Shown here: positions 1 through 11,900 of the stretch, one piece after another
Layout: each line of letters starts with the position of its first letter
Position numbering within the stretch: the first letter of the stretch is position 1
Source of the DNA: Torreya grandis
Taxonomy: Eukaryota > Streptophyta > Pinopsida > Cupressales > Taxaceae
Reading direction: 5' to 3'
Length of the DNA stretch: 64,000 nt
Assembly: GCA_037957365.1 (NCBI GenBank)
Contig: JARHVA010001190.1
Coordinates: 437,001 to 501,000 of the forward strand
The notes under the pieces: generated by a model
Seen by the model: the letters and a program-made list of their open reading frames with translations, nothing else
What the model was told of the DNA's origin: nothing
The model's database searches: none
Made by a program: the position numbers and the translations under genes

Positions 1-721
1 AGATAATATCTTCACAATCATCTAGATCATGTGTGTATAAATAAATAGGTTCTTCTACCACACCCATAATTAGTTTTCTACTTATTCTTTCCCTAGAAAA
101 TAAGATGAAATTGAGAGAAACACATATTTTGTATAAATATGAGAGTGTAAGAAAAACTAAGTCAAAATGAAAAAACTTCTAAAATAATAAATGAATTTCC
201 TTGACCCATTTTGGAAAAGAAAGTACATGTTAAAAATAATAGTTATATATGCCCCCAAGCCATTTAAAAAATTTGTCTATATATTTTTGGGAGAGGAGGG
301 TTGTAAAACATGTTATGCCTTATGCCCTAAGACATATAAAATAAAAAATATTGTTTTATTCATTTGTTCATAATTATTTTATATGACCATGTTTTAATGA
401 TACTTTTATCTTTCTCATTAGATAATGGTTAATGCATGTGTTCATGTTTTCCTACCTACTAATAATCCCCTATTACACATGATTAATATCAATTCAAAGT
501 ATGGTAAATGGATGTAGAACATTGTATATGAGAACAATACAATCATTTTCCCATGATGAAATTTTATTATTCATATACTTTGAGACTATCTAAAGAAGGG
601 CCAAGATTCTATCACTCCCACATAAAAAGGGACAAGAAAGGAAGTGTAAATGTTGGTTCTATGGTCATAACACCCTCTCAAAATAGGCTCCCCATGAGCC
701 CCTCTAAGCACTTCACCTTAT
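1..721. other. AT-rich sequence, no gene recognised
   Basis: Both strands are closed by frequent stops and no retroelement motif is visible. Only a 60-codon chance frame occurs (191-373). It may be the target DNA into which the downstream LINE inserted. Confidence 0.5.
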
Positions 722-736
722 AATATATATAAAGTT
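722..736. repeat. Candidate left target-site duplication of LINE
   Basis: The 15 bases here match 7295-7309 at 14 positions (AATATATATAA then A or T then GTT). The downstream copy sits directly after the A-rich LINE tail. The match is AT-rich, so chance is possible, but it lies where a full-length 6.5-kb LINE should begin. Confidence 0.45.
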
Positions 737-813
737 ACTCCTTATTCTAACCCTTTTATTCCTCTTGTTTTGCTTACTAGCCTAGAGTCCCTATGTGAGT
801 TAAGACCCCTGGG

Positions 814-1182
814 GTGCTTCTCCCTAATCCCCCACCTAACCCCCCACCACTTCCCCTCCACCCTCTTATCTTTCACCTAGCTACCCCTGAGCCCCCTCCC
901 TCCCTCATCCTCTCTCTCCCCCCTATCTTCTCATCAGGCAATGGTCACCCCTCCTACACATGTGACCCCATCTTTGTTATACCAGCCCCTACCCCAAGCC
1001 TGGTACCTTAGCCCCCTACCAAACTTAGCCTGCCCCCCTCTTCCCCCATAGTTTCCACCTTGGGTTTGCCTCCCCCACCTTTTATCTTCTATATACCCTC
1101 CATATCCTCCCCCTTTTTCCTTGGGTACTCATCTACCTTCCCCACTTTTAGAGTTTGTTCAAGCCCTAACATGGAAAATCCC
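814..1182 (+). pseudogene. Proline-rich LINE leader / ORF1 relic
   Basis: One frame stays open apart from a single TAG at 1009-1011 and encodes a strongly Pro/Leu/Ser-rich stretch with runs such as NPPPNPPPLPLHP. It lies upstream of the endonuclease, where plant LINEs carry ORF1 (an RNA-binding gag-like protein), but no zinc knuckle or RRM is visible. The DNA is pyrimidine-rich, so the proline runs may partly reflect composition. Read as the degenerate ORF1 or 5' leader. Confidence 0.4.
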
Positions 1183-1496
1183 CCTTTTTGATAGCTTGGA
1201 TAGCTCTTTCCCTCCCCCCCTTGAGGCTCACCCCTCTCCCCTTTTTTTAAATCTTCAGATCTATGTAAAGATTGGGGGCAATGTTCTAAAACTCTTTCTC
1301 CCAACTAGGACCTTCCCCTAAATGAAGGGTTCACCAAAAATTCCAAAAGTAAAAGAGGAAGGAAAAAATCCAACATTGGTGTTACCCCAAAACCTATGGT
1401 AAGATCTCCAAGGATGGTCATAAGGAACTTATAAATGGCCAAAAACATTACTAAGGGCTCCCAGTAAACTCTTAAAATCCATCAGGATAAGAAATT

Positions 1497-2190
1497 AAAA
1501 TCATTTTTTGGAACATCAAGGGTTTAAATAACCAAAGGAAATAGCGGACCCTCTAAATTCTCATAAAAAGGGTTAAACCTTCTATTCTTATCATTCAAGA
1601 AACCAAAATGTCTAATTTTATTCTCAAATACTATGTTATAAGAATCTGGAGGAATGCTCAAGCTCTATCCTCTAAGTCTATAGGACATTTAGGTGGACTA
1701 GTAATTTTTTGGAACCTAGATGTCTTGGGAGGAGATCTCCTATGGAATATAAATCATCAAATTTCTATTTTATTCACAGATTTTGATAGAAATGATAGAT
1801 GGATTTTAACCAATGTCTACACCCCAAATGTTAAATCTATTAGAAACTTTCTTTGGAAAAACATGTTAGATTTCTTAAGGACCTATTTAAATTAGAACTA
1901 GATTGTTTTTGGGGACTTCAACACCCTCTCACTCCTAGGGACAAAAAAGGGGGTCAGTTAGACTTCACTGGTAGCATGTTAGAGTTTAACTTCATTGTAA
2001 ATGCAAGATTAGTAGATATGAAGCTAAATGGTAATTCTTTTACATGTTCCAATAGAATATTATGGGAAAACTTGATCTAAGTCTACCTTGATAGAGTTAT
2101 ATTTTACTTAAACTAGGACATATATTTCTCCAATAGGCTTTCTTCCCTACCTATAATTGAGTCTGATCATAATTCCTTGGTTTTTGAAGG
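1497..2190 (+). pseudogene. LINE endonuclease (EEP/AP-like) relic
   Basis: The start reads KIIFWNIKGLNN followed by ILIIQETKM, the hallmark N-terminus of plant LINE endonucleases, in which the E of QETK binds metal. A middle block (IGHLGGLVIFW...DRWILTNVYTP) follows, and after a frameshift GGQLDFTGSML and SFTCSNR. The C-terminal catalytic SDHN motif is preserved at about 2160 (ESDHNSLVFEG). Several TAG/TAA stops interrupt it. In the live element this domain nicks target DNA for target-primed reverse transcription. Confidence 0.85.
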
Positions 2191-2810
2191 TGACAAGATT
2201 CCAAAATCTAAATTTTGTCCCTCTAGGTTTGAAATCATGTAGATCCTTCATCCTAATCTCATGGAGTCCCTTAATGATTGGTGTAAATAACCCTTCTTGG
2301 GATATGTTATGTTTATTCTTCTTTAAAAACTTAGTTTCCTCAAAATGAAGTTAAAATTTTGGAATAAGGAAGTCTTTAGGGATATCTTCCTATAGAAAAA
2401 GGCTCTATAAGTGAAACTTTCACTTATTCAAAATATTTGTGATTCAAGAAATTACAATGATCTCATTAATTTTAGGGTAAAAGAACTTCTTTATTAGTTT
2501 CATAACTTGGAAGCAAGAAAGGAAGCCTTTTGGAGATAAAATTCCAAATGATCATGGTTGAAGGAGGGTGATAGGAATACCAAGTTCTTCCATCACTTTA
2601 CAACAAGACAAAGTAACATATATAGAATATACCAATTAAAAATGTAAAATGGGGATATCAATAGAGATTAAGATGATATCTCCCACCATACAATCAATTT
2701 CTTTGAAAACTTGCTCTAAGAAGAAAGTTTACCAGATGATCATTTGGTAGCTACCACTCTAAACAACTTTGATGAAGTCTTCTCTGATGCTAACAATGTC
2801 TCCTCACCAA

Positions 2811-4330
2811 GGTTCCTTCTGATGAGGAGATAATAAGTGTGGTATTTTCAATGGAGGGTTCCAAAGTATTGGGACCTGATGGGTTCCTCCCACTCTTCTT
2901 CCAAAAATTCTAAGACATTATCCATCTGGAGGTTGAGGTAGCTACTAGAAAATTTTTTGATTGAAATTTATTCTCAAGGAAATCAATAACACTTTCCTTG
3001 TATTGATCCAAAAAAAATCAAGGCACTACCAATGTTCAAGACTTCTGACCCATTAGTATTTACAACACCATGTACAAAATATGATCCTCTATCTTGGTAA
3101 AGCATATGAAACATCTCCAAGATAAATTCATAGGGGAGCAGTATGGGGCCTTTATGGTTGGTAAAAAAATTATAGATGGCATCATCTTAGTTCATGAGGC
3201 CATTCACTCCATCTCTATATCCTTGAGGTAGGGAATGTTGCTTAAGTTGTATATGTCTAAATCCTTTGATTATATAACTTGGTGATTCCTCATGTAGATA
3301 ATGGAAAGGCTAGGATTGAAACAAGATACCAAGAAGATCATTGTAATTTTATTTCCACTCTTGAATTCTCTGTTATCATAAATTATGTCCCAAAAGGTTT
3401 CTTCCCTGCTTCAAGAGGACTAAGGTAGGGTGACCCCCTCTCTCCTTACCTATTTATCATTATAGCATAAATGTTGGGCAGGAACCTAATAAAAGCCTAC
3501 TCTTATGGACTGATTAAAGGAATTTTAGTGGCTCTAAATATAGAACCTATCATGCACAAAAATTTCATTGATGACACCATCATCCTAGGAGAAGCCTCCA
3601 CAAAGGAAGCAAATAAACTAAAACTCATCTTAAAAAATATGAAATATTCATTAATCGATGTATTAATTTTCCAAAGATCTCTTTAATTTTAATTAACACT
3701 CCTCTCTTTTAGCAGAAAAGAATTGCCAAAATCTTGGACTATCAAGTGATAAATCTATTGGCAAGTCATTTAGGCATCCTACTCTTTGAAGGATCAATGG
3801 ATTCTGATCTTTAGAACCCTCTCATTGACTATATTCAAATAAAATGGGTGGGATGGAAGGGTCACCTTCTTACTCAAGCATGTAAATAATAGCTACTCAA
3901 ATCCTTAATATAGAGCATTCCTATTTACCAGATGTCTATTTTTAGAATGCCTTCTAAAGTGGCCACTAAAATTAAACAAATTAGAAAACCTTATTATGGA
4001 AGGGCACTAAATAAATATTTAGATATAATCTCATCACATGGGAAAAATCTTATCTTCCCAATGCAAATGGAGGCCTCAGCCTAAGAAGCATAAAATCTAT
4101 GAATAGAGATATGTTGGCAAAAATGGGATAGAGACTTATGAAGGAAAATAGTGAATGGGAAAGAATTATCAAAGCTAAATACCTAGAAGGAGTGGAAGTA
4201 GATGATTTCCTATGGGAAGAAGGTCCTATGGATGGATTTTCCTTTTGAAAAGCTATCACTGATTGCAAGGATATCCTAAAGAAAGGCATCATGTAGAAAA
4301 TTAGCAATGGTGAGAAAATTGAATTCTAGG
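2811..4330 (+). pseudogene. LINE reverse transcriptase relic
   Basis: Fragments in order: PSDEEIISVVFSMEG then GPDGF (the GPDG motif typical of LINE RTs), the Q..F.GRQI-type region eroded near 3120, GDPLSPYLFIII near 3430, and the catalytic box read here as FIDDT at 3564-3578 in place of F/YADD. The thumb region continues to about 4330. Domain order and the GDPLSP plus xxDD pair identify an RT of the L1 clade. Many stops and frame changes make it non-functional. Confidence 0.85.
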
Positions 4331-4736
4331 AAGATGCCTGGCTGTCCTCCACTCCCTTGTCCTCACAATAAATTTGGGTTGGCTAGTATAAAGACCTTAA
4401 GAAAAGATGGGGATAAAAAATCAAAGATTATTGGGTGATGAATGAAGGTGTAAAAAGATATAAAATACTCCCTTGTGATGGACTCTTAGTAGAATAATAA
4501 CTAGATATTTAGTCCCTCAACTCTTTGATGAGTCAAATCCATATCCCTACATTTTAGAAGGAAGACCACTTTATTTGGATTGTTGAGTAAAATGGATCAT
4601 ACTTGGTGGCCTCAAGATATGCCACTAATATTAATTTATAAAGTGAATGGAATTTCAAGTAAAATATTTGGGTCAAGTATTTGACTCCTAAAGTTAACTT
4701 TTTTAATGGCTAATAGCATAGGACAAAATTATAATA

Positions 4737-4922
4737 GTGGATAATCTAGATAAAAGGGGATTGATCATCCCTAATAGATGCCCTATATGCCAAACAATAG
4801 AGGATTCGGTCCATCACCTATTCCTAGAGTGCTCTTTTAACTCAACACTATTTAATTATTTGCTAAATAAATTCAACCTAAAATGGATCAAACTAAACAA
4901 GGTCCTTGACCTCATAATGTAA
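4737..4922 (+). pseudogene. LINE zf-RVT-like zinc-binding segment
   Basis: A 61-codon open stretch contains NRCPICQTIEDSVHHLFLEC, a C-x2-C...H-x4-C pattern followed by an aromatic-rich tail. It matches the zinc-binding region found between RT and RNase H in plant LINE polyproteins. Position and pattern agree; the frame ends at a TAA. Confidence 0.75.
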
Positions 4923-5227
4923 TGGAAACCTCCCTAGAATCTCCCATCTCTATAATTCCTATGGCACCTAGATCTTCCACATTGGTTTTATTGTGTCTGG
5001 AAATTCCATAATGATGGCCTTTACTTTAAAAAAGGCACTATCCTAAAGTGTCTTTCTTATATCTCTACCAGGCCATTTTCAAAAATTGGAAAGCTTTCCC
5101 CCCAAAAGACAAATAACCTAAATCTCCTTTAGCACTAAAAAGTTTCAAAAATTGGGACATAGTTCACCACTTAAGTTCCCCCTCAAAAGCTCTTATTTGA
5201 AAACATACAAAATAGAAGGCTCCACCA

Positions 5228-5636
5228 AAAGGTTGGGTGAAAATAAACTTTGATGGTGTATCTACAGGCAACCCAGGCCCTGTAGGTAGGGGAGTCATAA
5301 GGAACTCAAAAGGAGAGATGTTATTTGCTTATGTAGGACCTTTGGAAACCCAAAATAATCACCTTTCAAATTCCAAGGAGGCCCTTTGGGGTATCTAGTT
5401 GGATTCTAGACTCAAACTAAAAAGAATCATCATGAAGGGTGATTTTTTAAATATATTAAATGCTTTGAAAGGGAAAATAACCTGCTCTCATAATATCAAA
5501 GACATCATGAAGAATGCCAAGCAAATTTTGAGGGGCACGACACATCTTCAACTTATGCATACTTATTGAGAAGAAAATGGGGTAGTAGATCAACTCACTA
5601 GCATTGGAGTAGAACTCCACCTTTTAACCAATTGAA
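5228..5636 (+). pseudogene. LINE RNase H relic
   Basis: Reads KINFDGVSTGNPGPVGRGVI, the canonical plant-LINE RNase H start with its first catalytic Asp, then SNSKEALWGI (catalytic Glu), IMKGDFLNIL (Asp) and NGVVDQLTSIG (final Asp region). The four acidic positions are recognisable; only a few stops interrupt the frame. In living elements this domain removes the RNA template. The second LINE copy begins exactly in the C-terminal end of this domain. Confidence 0.88.
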
Positions 5637-5907
5637 GTGAAGGAGGTAATGTTCCTAATAACATCCTTAAAGCCTTATAATATGAAAGTACTACTATTTG
5701 AATGGGACATCATGTCACCACACATGCATAATATGTCATTCAAAGGGTGGATTTTAAATATGGTGATCTATAATTATGATTATATGAGGAGGTGTAATTA
5801 TTATAGGGTGATAACAATGAGCTTCCCAAGCACCATTCACATTGTTCAAACTTTCTCTCTTTAGAACCATCCACCTACTTACCTCAACTCTATTACCACT
5901 ACATCAA

Positions 5908-7130
5908 TGGGAGGAGATAGAGAAAGGAGTGAACCCATCTCATGCATATAATTTTAGGGGTAGAAAAAGATTTGGAATAAACTTAAATGTGGGGGTCTCA
6001 TAAAGTTTATGGTGAGAATCACTGAGCATGATGTCAATGTGTCCCAAGATTTTGTAGCTACTTGGAACAAATGCAAGGTGATAATTCATAGCATAAAAAT
6101 CACTATTATAGAGGACATTATTAGGGAGGCTACTAACATGTCCTATGAGGAGAAAAAGGCCTTCAAGGACCAGACCAAGAAGTAGGATCTCCTTCAATGA
6201 TTTTTTTACATGAATGAATATTTGAAGACTGACAAGAAGGGTTTCCCCCAGGATGATCTTCCTTGACATTAGCTAAAAATTTATCTCTAGGTAATGCGTC
6301 ATATGAAATTATAAGGTAAATATACCCTAATATTTTCTCATCATTTTTGTTACTGAATCACTTTTTAGGTTATAAGATAAGCTGACCTTTCTTCCTACTT
6401 AAATCTCTAGAATGAACTATCATGGTTCATCAAGTAATTGATACCAACCCTATCCTCCAATAGGGGCTAATTCTATTGTTTGTCAAATATGACCAAACCC
6501 TACAAGGGAGGGAGGTATCTTGAGGGGCATCCTCTACTAGAGATGAATCTTAGGAGTATTCCCTAGAATATTATCCCACATCAGGATCCTACCAACCTTC
6601 CTTGAGCACCCCCTAGGCTAGTCTTTATAAAACTTATATCGATGACCTTCTCCACAAGCTCTTCATACCCAAACACAAGTTGGTCACCCTTGACAAGGGA
6701 AATTTTGAGGAGGTTTCTTGGAAGGGTAAATCTATTAAATTAGAGGAGATGAAAAATAATAAGTAGTTGGACAAATTCAATTATAAGGTGTAAGAGGTAG
6801 GGCTAACCATCAAAAATCTTATATAAGAGTGGAATGCCCTTTATAGGTAGGATGAATCCACTGTGTAGTATTTCATCTAATCCTCTAAGCCTACTTAGAC
6901 CCCTATCAAATAGTTGATGAAGATCATGGAAACCCCCCTAGTTCCCCAAAATTGGCCCCCATAAAGAAGACTCCCCTACAGGTCCAAGGGTAGAAGAGTC
7001 CATGTATGATTCTTCTAGGAGAGGTAGCATGAGGACCTAGCAACTGCACACAGGCTAAGATCTCAATGTTTAAGTAGGATATCCCTATGAAGAACTCTGA
7101 GGAGGAAAAAGATCCACTAGAGGGACCCCC
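5908..7130 (+). pseudogene. Extra ORF relic downstream of LINE RNase H
   Basis: From an ATG (MGGDRERSEP) one main frame can be followed for about 400 codons with TAG/TAA/TGA interruptions. Recognisable blocks are SQDFVATW, IIREATNMS, KAFKDQTK, LKTDKKG, YTLIFSS, NHFLGYKIS, LLKSLE, KLFIPKHKL and ETPL. The same blocks in the same order occur in the independent copy at 14353-15600, with differences that keep the reading, so the region was once coding. I recognise it only loosely, as a gag-like ORF type seen in conifer retroelements; no enzymatic motif is visible. Plant LINEs normally end in a short 3' UTR after RNase H, so a third ORF here is unusual. Confidence 0.6.
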
Positions 7131-7294
7131 CTACTAAAATTTTATGTTTTTATTTTTCCCTACTTTTAGTATGTTATAGTTAGTTTTTGTTATTTTTGTT
7201 GGGTGGTCTTGGTTTGGCCTGTTGATACTTCTAGATTACACTTTTAGGGTTCCAAGATCCCTATAAAACTTGGTTTTTTACCCTATCAAATAAA

Positions 7295-7309
7295 AATATA
7301 TATAATGTT
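7295..7309. repeat. Candidate right target-site duplication of LINE
   Basis: Follows the tail CAAATAAA directly and matches 722-736 at 14 of 15 positions. Confidence 0.45.
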
Positions 7310-8218
7310 GGATATATAATAAAGCGTCTATGTTTTTGTTAACTTGTTTCTATAACTCAACAACTAAGGGGATCTAGTATTTAATGATTGTAACTTCTAT
7401 CATATTCCATCATCTTATGAACATCTCTTATAAGATATTTTCCAAATATTTTTCACTCCATGTGTATTATTTTCCTCTTGTAATTTTTAGCCTAAATTAA
7501 ACATGTTTTTATCAAAATTTGTTATATACTTGAAAATATTATAATAGTTTTTAAGGGCATAGATTGGGCTCACACCTCTAAAAAAACATTTTTATTTCTT
7601 AGATTAAAACTTGAGACATATTATGATTGTATTGAGTGGGCATTCATTATTGATATGTTAAATGTATTGGTGATTGCATATTTTAAATATTCATCATTCA
7701 ACCATTTTTGTAAATGTTTCAACTTCCATGACTATCAATAGACATAAATCTTAGATATTTTCTTTTAATTTAATCATATATGGATGCCCAAAAACTCTTC
7801 TATATGTTGTTATTTATGATGCATTTCATTATTAGTTACCCCTAGAATTAAGCAAGTTATTATTAAATAACCCTTCCCAATCTAAAGACTCACCTTCCCA
7901 ATCTAAAGACTCACCTTCCTAATGGTCATTTGTAATGACTATTTTATAAAAGCTTGTAGATAATGTGTCTTAATTATATCAAAAAATTCCATGAATTGAT
8001 AATCTATACAAAGCTTCAAGTTCAACCCAAAAATTGACTAGAACTCAACTCTAGTAAAAAAATATGATGCCCATGCTTGTGTGACTTATAAATTTCAAGT
8101 AGATATTTTTTGAGAATTGGGATATGTTCAAAATTCAAGGCATCCATTTGTCCTTTGAAACCTCTTAATCCTCCCTTTGGAAATATCTTATATAATAGTG
8201 TGATAACAATATATCCTT
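7310..8218. other. AT-rich spacer with a 21-bp tandem duplication
   Basis: No coding signal. A perfect 21-bp duplication (CTTCCCAATCTAAAGACTCAC) occupies 7873-7893 and 7894-7914, with the start of a third partial unit after it. Otherwise nothing recognised. Confidence 0.6.
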
Positions 8219-8424
8219 ATAGAATGGTTGGTAAAGTTGGTTGGTTAAACCCAACCCCACCCAAGTTCAAATCTCATAGGGCGTTTATAGTCTAGATGTG
8301 GTTGTTTGAGTTTACTCAGTGGCTTAAAGTAATCAAATGGTAGCTATTTATATTGGTTTAATAGTTTTTAGGGACTGGGTCCCCAATTTGTGCCCCAAAA
8401 CCAATTTGTATCTTTGGTCAAAAG

Positions 8425-8427
<3 letters not shown>
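8219..8427 (+). mobile_element. tRNA-derived SINE-like unit
   Basis: Contains TGGTAAAGTTGG (8229-8240), a full match to the plant SINE Pol III A box TRGYNNARNNGG, and 24 bases later AGTTCAAATCT (8264-8274), a full match to the B box RGTTCRANYYY. Spacing is normal for a tRNA-derived promoter. About 150 bp of unrelated body follow and then a (TA)n tract, which could be an expanded tail. Ends are approximate and no target duplication was confirmed. Alternatively it is an isolated tRNA-like relic. Confidence 0.5.

Positions 8428-8482
<55 letters not shown>
8428..8482. repeat. (TA)n microsatellite
   Basis: An uninterrupted TA dinucleotide run. It gives a meaningless Tyr-Ile ORF, which was ignored. 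It borders the left arm of the inverted repeat. Confidence 0.95.
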
Positions 8483-8484
<2 letters not shown>

Positions 8485-8610
8485 GAAGCCATTACCTTTG
8501 ACTACTAAATTTAAGGGTTATGCCCAAATTCTTGTGGCTACTCATGTTAATTATTATTCACAAGAATTTGGGCATAACCCTTAAATTTAGTAGTCAAAGG
8601 TAATGGCTTC

Positions 8611-8612
<2 letters not shown>
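8483..8612. repeat. Perfect inverted repeat, 54-bp arms, 22-bp loop
   Basis: 8483-8536 (starts ATGAAGCCATTACC, ends TTCTTGTG) is exactly the reverse complement of 8559-8612, with 8537-8558 between them. With the flanking TA tracts the potential cruciform or hairpin is even longer. No transposase or protein-coding frame is associated with it. Confidence 0.95.

Positions 8613-8702
<90 letters not shown>
8613..8702. repeat. (TA)n microsatellite
   Basis: About 45 TA units between the inverted copy and the third, direct copy of the neighbouring 77-bp sequence. Confidence 0.95.
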
Positions 8703-8703
<1 letters not shown>

Positions 8704-8705
<2 letters not shown>

Positions 8706-8780
8706 AAGCCATTACCTTTGACTACTAAATTTAAGGGTTATGCCCAAATTCTTGTGGCTACTCATGTTAATTATTATTCA
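8704..8780. repeat. 77-bp direct copy of 8484-8560
   Basis: All 77 bases match 8484-8560. It is followed by TGTTTGGCTCC, whereas the first copy continues into the inverted arm. Confidence 0.95.
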
Positions 8781-10076
8781 TGTTTGGCTCCATCTAAGTT
8801 ACCATATGATAATATTTCCAGTCTTCTACAATACTTCTTCGGGACTAATTCCATGCAAACTTATGATTTTTTGTAGAATGGCTTGTGATATATATTGTCT
8901 TCATTAATAAAAAGGAGGAATGGGAATTATCAATGTCCATATAAAAAACATTTCAATATATTAAATGGGTCATTCATGATATTGAAGGACCTAAGGAATG
9001 AAAAACTATTCTAAGATATTACGTTTATGCATGTTCTCCATATGGTAGAATGTTTAGAACAATCTTGGGTTGTATACCTTTCTCATTTGCACCACCCTTG
9101 TTAAAAATTAAGTTTATTATGTTGTTATAGTTTTTATAAATCCTTTTAGTCTATCAAATTATTTCTTAAATAGGTAAATGATTATTTTAGTACTATTCTT
9201 TCTTTCAATGACCATAGCCTATGGTGGTCTGTTATTATTAGCAAAAATAACCTTATTTTGGTAGAGAATATATGATTTAAGGCACTTAATATTTTTAAAA
9301 TAAGTATTCATATTGTTTATGATTTTGTTTTTATATACATTCAAATTTAATAATTAATTACTCAATATTTTTAAATATTGACATCCTTACCTTGTTTGTC
9401 CTATTCACCATTATTTTAACTTGGGAGCATTCACTATTCTATTAACTTTCTTATAAACATAGAAAAAATCATTTAAACATCCTTATTCTACTTATAAACT
9501 GTTGTCAACTAATATTCAATAGTATTTAACCTTCTAGGACAAGGCTAAACTAGGTAGATAAGGTTTCACTAGGAAGACAAGGCTACACCATGGCCTTATC
9601 CATAGGTGTGGCCTTGTCCCTCATGCTCCAATGGTGACTTTTCAAATTTGATACATTTAATTTTTCCCTTTGGTGGTTTTGATAAGGTTAGTCAACAAAA
9701 AAAAAAGATTTGTATATTCAAGAACATCAAGGCCTCTCAAGGCATAATCTAGTAATCACTTAGCAGTTCTACTATACATTGATAAAAGGAACACTATTAT
9801 TTCCAATTCAAATTCTTATTCATCCTAACATTTATATGCCAAGTTTGAATTCATTTTATTATAGGTGAATAACACTCATCATCAAGCATTCACTTCAATC
9901 TATCTAGTTGCATTTTATATAAAATATCAATATTCACACACTCACTCTAGGAGGGAGAACTAAATAAACTTTAGGCCCTTTTGTGTTTTTCAAGAAAGTA
10001 TTAGATTATGCGGGTTTTTTAGGATAACTCACATATTCCCCTTACCTAATTCCCCCATTTTTTATTTGATATATAT
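8781..10076. other. AT-rich region without recognised gene
   Basis: No coding signal. Around 9538-9625 a motif like TAGTTTAGCCTTGTCC occurs several times in both orientations; related strings lie inside the LTRs of the next element, so this may be a fragment of a relative. Confidence 0.5.
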
Positions 10077-10546
10077 CTATTTTATCATGTAAGAGCCATG
10101 GTTTTTGTTTAACAGGTCTTATGTGCATCAAATCAACACATAGAGACAATAAGTAAACCCTCTTAGATAGACACAGACACTCACATATAAAAATAAATCA
10201 CACAATCAACCTATAGGTGGCCTTAGTTATAGACAACGTCTTAGTTTAGCCTTGTCCTACTAGTGCAGCCTTATCCCAACATAGTTTTTAATTATAATTT
10301 TTTGTGATATAGTTCATGAATCATTATAGTCAATTTTCATCAATATTCATCAAGCATAGTCTACACAAGTTTAGTTTGAGCTAATTTTACATATCAATTT
10401 GTCAATTTACTATTTGTAGCTGATTTCAATTGTGTAAATTAATGTATTGTACAATTAGGTTTTGTATATTATGTAATACAAACTAGTTTAAATACTTTAT
10501 TTTTTATATCATTTAATTGTTAAATCAAAATAAATAGATATAAACA
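10077..10546. repeat. Left LTR of the 3-kb element
   Basis: Aligns to 12624-13091 over its length. Shared anchors include GTGCATCAAAT / ATGCATCAAAT, AGTAAACC, TTACATATCAATTTG and the closing TAGTTTAAATA.TTTATTTTT segment. Borders are accurate to about 10 bases. Confidence 0.65.
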
Positions 10547-11649
10547 TTCTCATGAACCCATAATTTATTTGAACATTTCTTGTTGTTTTATTCATTTTTT
10601 GTCTTAGGATTTCATACAAATTTTTTTAAATTCCTAACACTAAATAAAATAAACTTCGACCTTAGATATAAATTTGACACCACATTCAATCTGATTTAAC
10701 CTTAGATTTAATCCAAAATTAAAGAAACTATCTAATCACCTTGGATAAAATATAACATTTAAGCATTTTATTTTTACCTCAAGTTGAAATTTTTTAATCC
10801 CCATACACAAAAATCTTTCAACTTTATTTTATATTTGTTTATTTCTTGTTTTTATAAACTGTGTTCTAGTAGTTTTAAAAATCCTAGTGACTATCATTAT
10901 GGGTTAAGTGATGATCTATTTTACAAACACCATGGTGTGTAGGCTACTACCCCTATACTCAAGGCATTTTACAACACTAAACATAGAGTTTAGTTTCCCC
11001 ATAGTTCATTGTATATTAGAAACACCCAAGGTCCCTTATTTATACCATATGAATCCTAATTTTTCCATTTTACTTATGGTGCACCTAAGAGGAGTGTATC
11101 ACCCAGGTAAGTTACTCTCACCATACCCTAAAAGATGGGATAGTGGGATACAAACATAGATTTGTCTATGTATATATTTCCCTAAAATATTGAGATGAAA
11201 CTACTCTAAAAACAATAGAGTATATTTTAGATCCTACACAATTATTCAAACCCTTACTTAGATCACCCAATATACCTTGATTTGTGTGTGTATTGTATTC
11301 ATAATCATTATCTCTATTTTACATTCATGATTAATTGATAGAATTAAGTTTTTTATTTTTTTTATTTATGATATTCAAATTCATTATATATATCATAGAT
11401 AGTCTAAGTAAATATGATAATGATGTTCATCCTCTATATATGTTATTCTCTAGTCATGATATTCATTTTAGTTATGATGATAAGTGGACACACCAAAATA
11501 ATTAAAAACATATGGAAAACACAAATTTATATGATTATGACTCTGATGATGTAGAAATAAATAGACAATATACTTTTGATGCATCTTTGTAATGTGAATA
11601 CATAGAACCAAGTATCTAATTTAATCTTGAGGAACATAATACACCTCCT

Positions 11650-11900
11650 CACTCATCCCTATATCCTTATTTGGATCTCCCTCTTGATTCACCTTTGAAT
11701 CCCTATTTGGATTCATATCTTGATCATTCTTTGGGTCTCCCTATTGATTCATCTTTAGATCCTTCTTTACATCCACTCTTGATTCATCCTTGAATACCTC
11801 TTTGGATTCATCTCTAGATCCTTATTTGGATCTCCCTCTTGAATCATTATTGAATACCTCTTTATTTACACATATAGAATCATCTTTGGATTTACCTTTG
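11650..11900 (+). repeat. Imperfect 20-24 bp tandem repeats
   Basis: Variants of TTTGGATTCATCTCTTGATCC are repeated about ten times. Read on the + strand they give a Leu/Asp/Pro/Ser repeat (for example YPYLDLPLDSPLNPYLDS) until stops appear. Probably replication slippage within a once-coding internal region. Confidence 0.7.

Larger units (their letters stand above)
737..7294 (+). mobile_element. Degenerate near full-length L1-type LINE
   Basis: A non-LTR retrotransposon relic. Domains run in the plant L1 order: proline-rich leader, AP-type endonuclease, reverse transcriptase, zf-RVT-like Cys/His segment and RNase H, then an extra coding relic and an A-rich tail ending CAAATAAA. All frames are broken by many stops and frameshifts, so the element is dead. 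A second, 5'-truncated copy at 14109-15758 shares everything downstream of the RNase H C-terminus and has the same tail. This shows that the extra 3' segment belongs to the transcribed unit. The 5' boundary rests on the candidate target duplication and is uncertain. Confidence 0.8.

Noticed and set aside
4050..4307. 85-codon minus frame
   Set aside because: Antisense to LINE reverse transcriptase thumb region.
5940..6269. 109-codon minus frame
   Set aside because: Antisense to the LINE extra ORF, which is supported by two copies on the + strand.
8390..8584. 64-codon frame with a Tyr-Ile run
   Set aside because: Produced by the (TA)n tract and the inverted repeat; no coding value.
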